Below are positions 61,695 to 64,000 of a DNA stretch of 64,000 nt, piece by piece (within the stretch, counting starts at the first letter, position 1; each line of letters opens with the position of its first letter). The DNA comes from CAZSXU01 sp964610505. Its GTDB lineage: Bacteria; Arandabacterota; Arandabacteria; JAGLYR01. Location of the stretch: contig CAZSXU010000022.1 in assembly GCA_964610505.1 (NCBI GenBank), forward strand, positions 1 through 64,000, in the 5' to 3' direction. Position numbers and translations under genes: made by a program. The notes beneath the pieces were generated by a model. That model saw only the letters and a program-made list of their open reading frames with translations. It did not search any database and had not been told where the DNA came from.

Positions 61695-62147
61695 ATGCTC
61701 GCGTTTGTGGTTTGTCTTGCGGTGGTCTTTGCCGCGGCGTTCTTCGGGGCGCAGTTTCAGGTCGGCGACTGGTACGCCGGGCTTGCAAAGCCGCCATGGA
61801 CGCCTCCGAACGCCGTGTTCGGCCCGGTTTGGAGCGTCCTTTACGCCATGATGGCGGTGGCGGGGGCGTTGGTCTGGCGCAAGGCCGGTTTCGGGGCCGT
61901 GTGGACTCCGCTTGCAGTGTTCGCCGTCCAGCTCGTCCTCAACGCCGCATGGTCGTGGCTGTTCTTCGGGCTCCACCGGCCGGGGGCGGCGTTTGCGGAG
62001 ATCGTGGTTCTATGGGTGGCGATCCTGATCACGCTCGTTCTCTTCTGGCGGGTGCGTCCGGTGGCGGGGGTCCTGTTCTTGCCGTACCTGCTGTGGGTGT
62101 CGTTTGCGGCCGCGCTCAACTTCTCGATCTGGCGGTTGAATGCATAG
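61695..62147 (+). CDS. tspO: TspO/MBR family tryptophan-rich sensory protein
   Basis: 150 residues from ATG 61695 (GGAGGA 7 nt upstream). Five membrane segments and the family signatures WYAGLAKPPWTPPNAVFGPV and LNAAWSWLFFGLHRPG, plus LNFSIWRLN at the end. TspO proteins bind porphyrins and cholesterol-like ligands and act in tetrapyrrole handling or stress signalling at the membrane. Divergent from the fumarase operon, with its own promoter. Confidence 0.95.
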   Translation: MLAFVVCLAVVFAAAFFGAQFQVGDWYAGLAKPPWTPPNAVFGPVWSVLYAMMAVAGALVWRKAGFGAVWTPLAVFAVQLVLNAAWSWLFFGLHRPGAAFAEIVVLWVAILITLVLFWRVRPVAGVLFLPYLLWVSFAAALNFSIWRLNA

Positions 62148-62179
62148 TGAATGCAAGGGAAGGTAACGAGGCTTCACGG

Positions 62180-62241
62180 CTCCGACTTGTCCGACCTATC
62201 CGAGTTTTCGGACGGGTCCGATGGGTCCGACGGGTCCGACC
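62180..62241. repeat. 9-bp TCCGAC tandem array with a small hairpin, upstream of the TfoX gene
   Basis: Units such as GGGTCCGAT, GGGTCCGAC, GGGTCCGAC end exactly at the ATG of the next gene. A hairpin TCCGAGTTTTCGGA interrupts the array. Confidence 0.75.
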
Positions 62242-62598
62242 ATGCCCGTAAGCAATGAGTATCTCGATTTCGTTCAGGATCAACTCGGGGGACTTGGCGA
62301 GATTACGGTGAGGCGGATGTTCGGGGGCGCGGGCCTCTATCTGGAGGGCGTGTTCTTTGCCATCGTCGCCGACGATGTTCTCTATTTCAAAGTGGACGAC
62401 TCGAACCGCTCGGACTACGAGGCGGAGGAGATGGGACCGTTCCGCCCCTTCGGGGGAGATGCGGTGATGTCTTACTACGAAGTCCCGGTTGATATCCTGG
62501 AAGATCCCGATCGGCTGAAGGCATGGGCCGCAGCGGCCGTAGATGTCGCCGTACGGTCTTCCTCGCCGAAGCGATCGCAAGAGCGAAAGCGGCGGTGA
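62242..62598 (+). CDS. TfoX N-terminal-domain protein
   Basis: 118 residues from ATG 62242 immediately after the repeat array (in-frame ATG 62221 lies inside the array). The family block YLDFVQDQLGGLGEITVRRM, MFGGAGLYLEGVFFAIV and DDVLYFKVDD is clear. TfoX N-terminal domains occur alone in many non-competent bacteria, so a competence role need not apply. The C-terminal SSSPKRSQERKRR is a basic tail. The SD would be in the repeat, and none is evident. Confidence 0.88.
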   Translation: MPVSNEYLDFVQDQLGGLGEITVRRMFGGAGLYLEGVFFAIVADDVLYFKVDDSNRSDYEAEEMGPFRPFGGDAVMSYYEVPVDILEDPDRLKAWAAAAVDVAVRSSSPKRSQERKRR

Positions 62599-62841
62599 GC
62601 CGCCCTCGGCGCTGAAATACCCGAACGGTGAACCGACTTGCGTTCTCGGTCGCACTCCATGTTCCCGGTTTGCCGAACCTTTCGAAACTCGTCCTGCATT
62701 TTTCTGTTGCCAATTCACCCTTCGAGAATAGATTGAGGTATGTTTTGGAGATTCGATCCGATTACATGAACGGGCAGAACCGGCGTGCATGATTCGTCTT
62801 AGAACATGAGGTCGGTGAAGCCCCAGAGAAGGAGGAGGGGC

Positions 62842-63648
62842 ATGGTTGATACAGTGATAGGCGTCCTGACGACCTGGGGTGTCCGGGTCGTCGGCGCGAT
62901 CGTGCTGCTGATCATCGGTCTTCTGGTTGCCAAGGGGATTCGAGGCGGCGTGCGCAAGGCGCTCCAGAAGAAATCCGTGGATGCGACACTCGTGCCGTTC
63001 ATCAGCGGTCTCGTGTACTACATCGTGTTCGCTTTCGTCATCGTCTCCGTTCTGGGGCTTTTCGGAATCCAGACGGGGTCGATCATCGCCGTCCTGGGTG
63101 CCGCGGCTTTTGCCGTCGGTCTTGCCCTCCAGGGGACGCTCTCGAACTTCGCGGCCGGCGTGATGCTCCTCATCTTCCGGCCGTTCAAGGTGGGGGACTA
63201 CGTGGATGTGGGCGGGACGGCCGGGTCGGTTCAGGGCGTGGGTATTTTCTCGACGGCGCTCAACACGCCCGACAACGTACACATCATCGTCCCCAATTCG
63301 GCAATCTACGGGCAGACCATCAAGAACTACGCGGCCAACGACACCCGGCGAAACGACATGGTTGTGGGAATTTCGTATTCGGATGACATCGGGCTGGCGA
63401 TCGAGACGATCAACCGTGTTTTGGGAGAAGATGAACGGGTGCTGAAGGATCCGGAGCCAACGGTGGCGGTCGCCGAAATGGCGGACTCTTCCATCAACAT
63501 CGTGGTTCGCCCCTGGTGCAGGAAGGAAGACTACTGGGCGCTGCGTTTCGATCTGACGCGGAACATGAAGGAGCAACTGGAAGCCGCCGGTTGCTCGATT
63601 CCGTTCCCGCAGACGGATGTGCATCTGTTCCGGGAGGGCGCGGCGTAG
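62842..63648 (+). CDS. small-conductance mechanosensitive channel (MscS-type)
   Basis: 268 residues from ATG 62842 with GGAGGAGGGG upstream. Three membrane segments (about 10-35, 55-80, 85-110). The pore helix TM3 has GAAAFAVGLALQGTLSNFAAG, and the beta domain has FRPFKVGDYVDVGG and IVPNSAIYGQTIKNY. Minimal MscS length, like YbdG-less E. coli MscS (286 residues). It opens under membrane tension to release solutes in hypo-osmotic shock. Confidence 0.95.
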   Translation: MVDTVIGVLTTWGVRVVGAIVLLIIGLLVAKGIRGGVRKALQKKSVDATLVPFISGLVYYIVFAFVIVSVLGLFGIQTGSIIAVLGAAAFAVGLALQGTLSNFAAGVMLLIFRPFKVGDYVDVGGTAGSVQGVGIFSTALNTPDNVHIIVPNSAIYGQTIKNYAANDTRRNDMVVGISYSDDIGLAIETINRVLGEDERVLKDPEPTVAVAEMADSSINIVVRPWCRKEDYWALRFDLTRNMKEQLEAAGCSIPFPQTDVHLFREGAA

Positions 63649-64000
63649 TACGGCGAAAGGGCGACCGGGCGAAAGGCCGAATGGGCGAGACCCAAAGCCG
63701 GAGAGCTTCAGCCACAGATTTCACAGATTGCATAGAAACAGAACCCGGAGGGGACGGTCGCCGCGCCGACTGTCCCCTCCGGCCGTGCCACAATACCCGC
63801 TTCCAATGTCTCGGGCGCTCGACCCCCGGTTTCGGACTTCCCTTTGCCGTCAATCCTCTGATCATCGATTCCTATTGGGTTCCGAGGTTCGGGCGTCCAC
63901 GGACTTGTGGCCGTCGCAGTACTGTGATATGGTGCATACTCGACCGGCGTGCTGCCCCTCACGATTGGCCTGGGGGGTGCGTTTGCAGTAACGGGCGGTG
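63649..64000. other. right-edge gene-free region with repeats and a hairpin
   Basis: Contains an 8-bp array (63654-63690, GGGCGAAA/GGGCGACC units), a 9-bp CACAGATTTCACAGATTG copy (63711-63735), and a 16-bp stem hairpin (63745-63760 with 63767-63782, one G-T pair) that could terminate transcription. The last 220 bp show no convincing gene. A minus-strand frame ending at TGA 63873 and running off the edge has several Cys and could be the tail of a gene outside the window, but I cannot support it. Confidence 0.5.

Noticed and set aside
63873..64000. Minus-strand partial gene at the right edge
   Set aside because: Only about 42 codons are visible with no recognisable motif, so I could not support a CDS call.

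Overview
The window is GC-rich, densely coded chromosomal DNA from a Gram-negative bacterium. The evidence for a Gram-negative envelope is an outer-membrane-type DUF5916 protein, Tat and Sec lipoprotein signals and many large membrane glycosyltransferases. The gene mix fits an uncultivated lineage of the FCB/Eisenbacteria/Zixibacteria kind, but no marker here allows firm placement. Most promoters that can be recognised follow TTGACA-N17-TAnnnT, and TGA is used as a normal stop. I found no rRNA, tRNA, CRISPR array or intact insertion sequence.

Layout. Positions 1-2.8 kb hold the end of a GT39-type glycosyltransferase, a small secreted protein and a sulfatase-fold enzyme. At 3.1-6.1 kb lies a membrane hybrid sensor kinase whose phospho-acceptor His is replaced by Arg. 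At 6.2-13.4 kb, on the minus strand, are a sulfatase-fold enzyme and a translationally coupled set: YfhO-like protein, GT39-like protein, and a propeller-transglutaminase protein. At 13.9-17.6 kb are a REC-GGDEF regulator and a soluble PAS/GAF sensor kinase. At 17.9-20.9 kb is the TldD/TldE protease pair. At 21-30.8 kb are a third sulfatase-fold enzyme, a Tat-exported DUF362 protein, a one-piece transketolase, a PHP-domain lipoprotein, an MFS transporter and a thiamine-binding protein. At 31-37.8 kb are a GNAT enzyme, DUF5916 protein, a methylguanine-DNA methyltransferase, another GT and a fourth sulfatase-fold enzyme.

At 38-42.1 kb is a corrinoid methyl-transfer cluster: corrinoid protein, homocysteine methyltransferase, MetH-activation-like protein and an MttB-family methyltransferase. 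Together these could move methyl groups from a quaternary or tertiary amine to homocysteine. At 42.1-45.5 kb is a more AT-rich, repeat-bounded accessory patch with a Cys/Thr hexapeptide-repeat protein, the tail of a REP-associated tyrosine transposase, a beta-sandwich secreted protein interrupted by an in-frame TGA, and a secreted papain-fold protease. The repeat protein and the beta-sandwich protein share a C-terminal TWGR-h-K motif.

At 45.5-58 kb are lysine 6-transaminase, an RDD-signal peptidase I fusion, LeuRS, an erythromycin-esterase-like protein with a GntR regulator, and IleRS, with long repeat-filled spacers. At 58-63.7 kb are an ECF sigma/anti-sigma pair, an FmdB zinc ribbon, a candidate new selenoprotein (TGA at 59615-59617 followed by a SECIS-like hairpin), a two-subunit class I fumarase, TspO, TfoX-like and MscS proteins.

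A striking overall feature is several families of short-period intergenic repeats: a 9-bp CACAGATTA type, 7-bp GGCTTTC type, 8-bp GGGCGAAT type and 9-bp GGGTCCGAC type. Some bound small hairpin-bearing elements, and some reach into gene 3' ends, where they supply the last codons.
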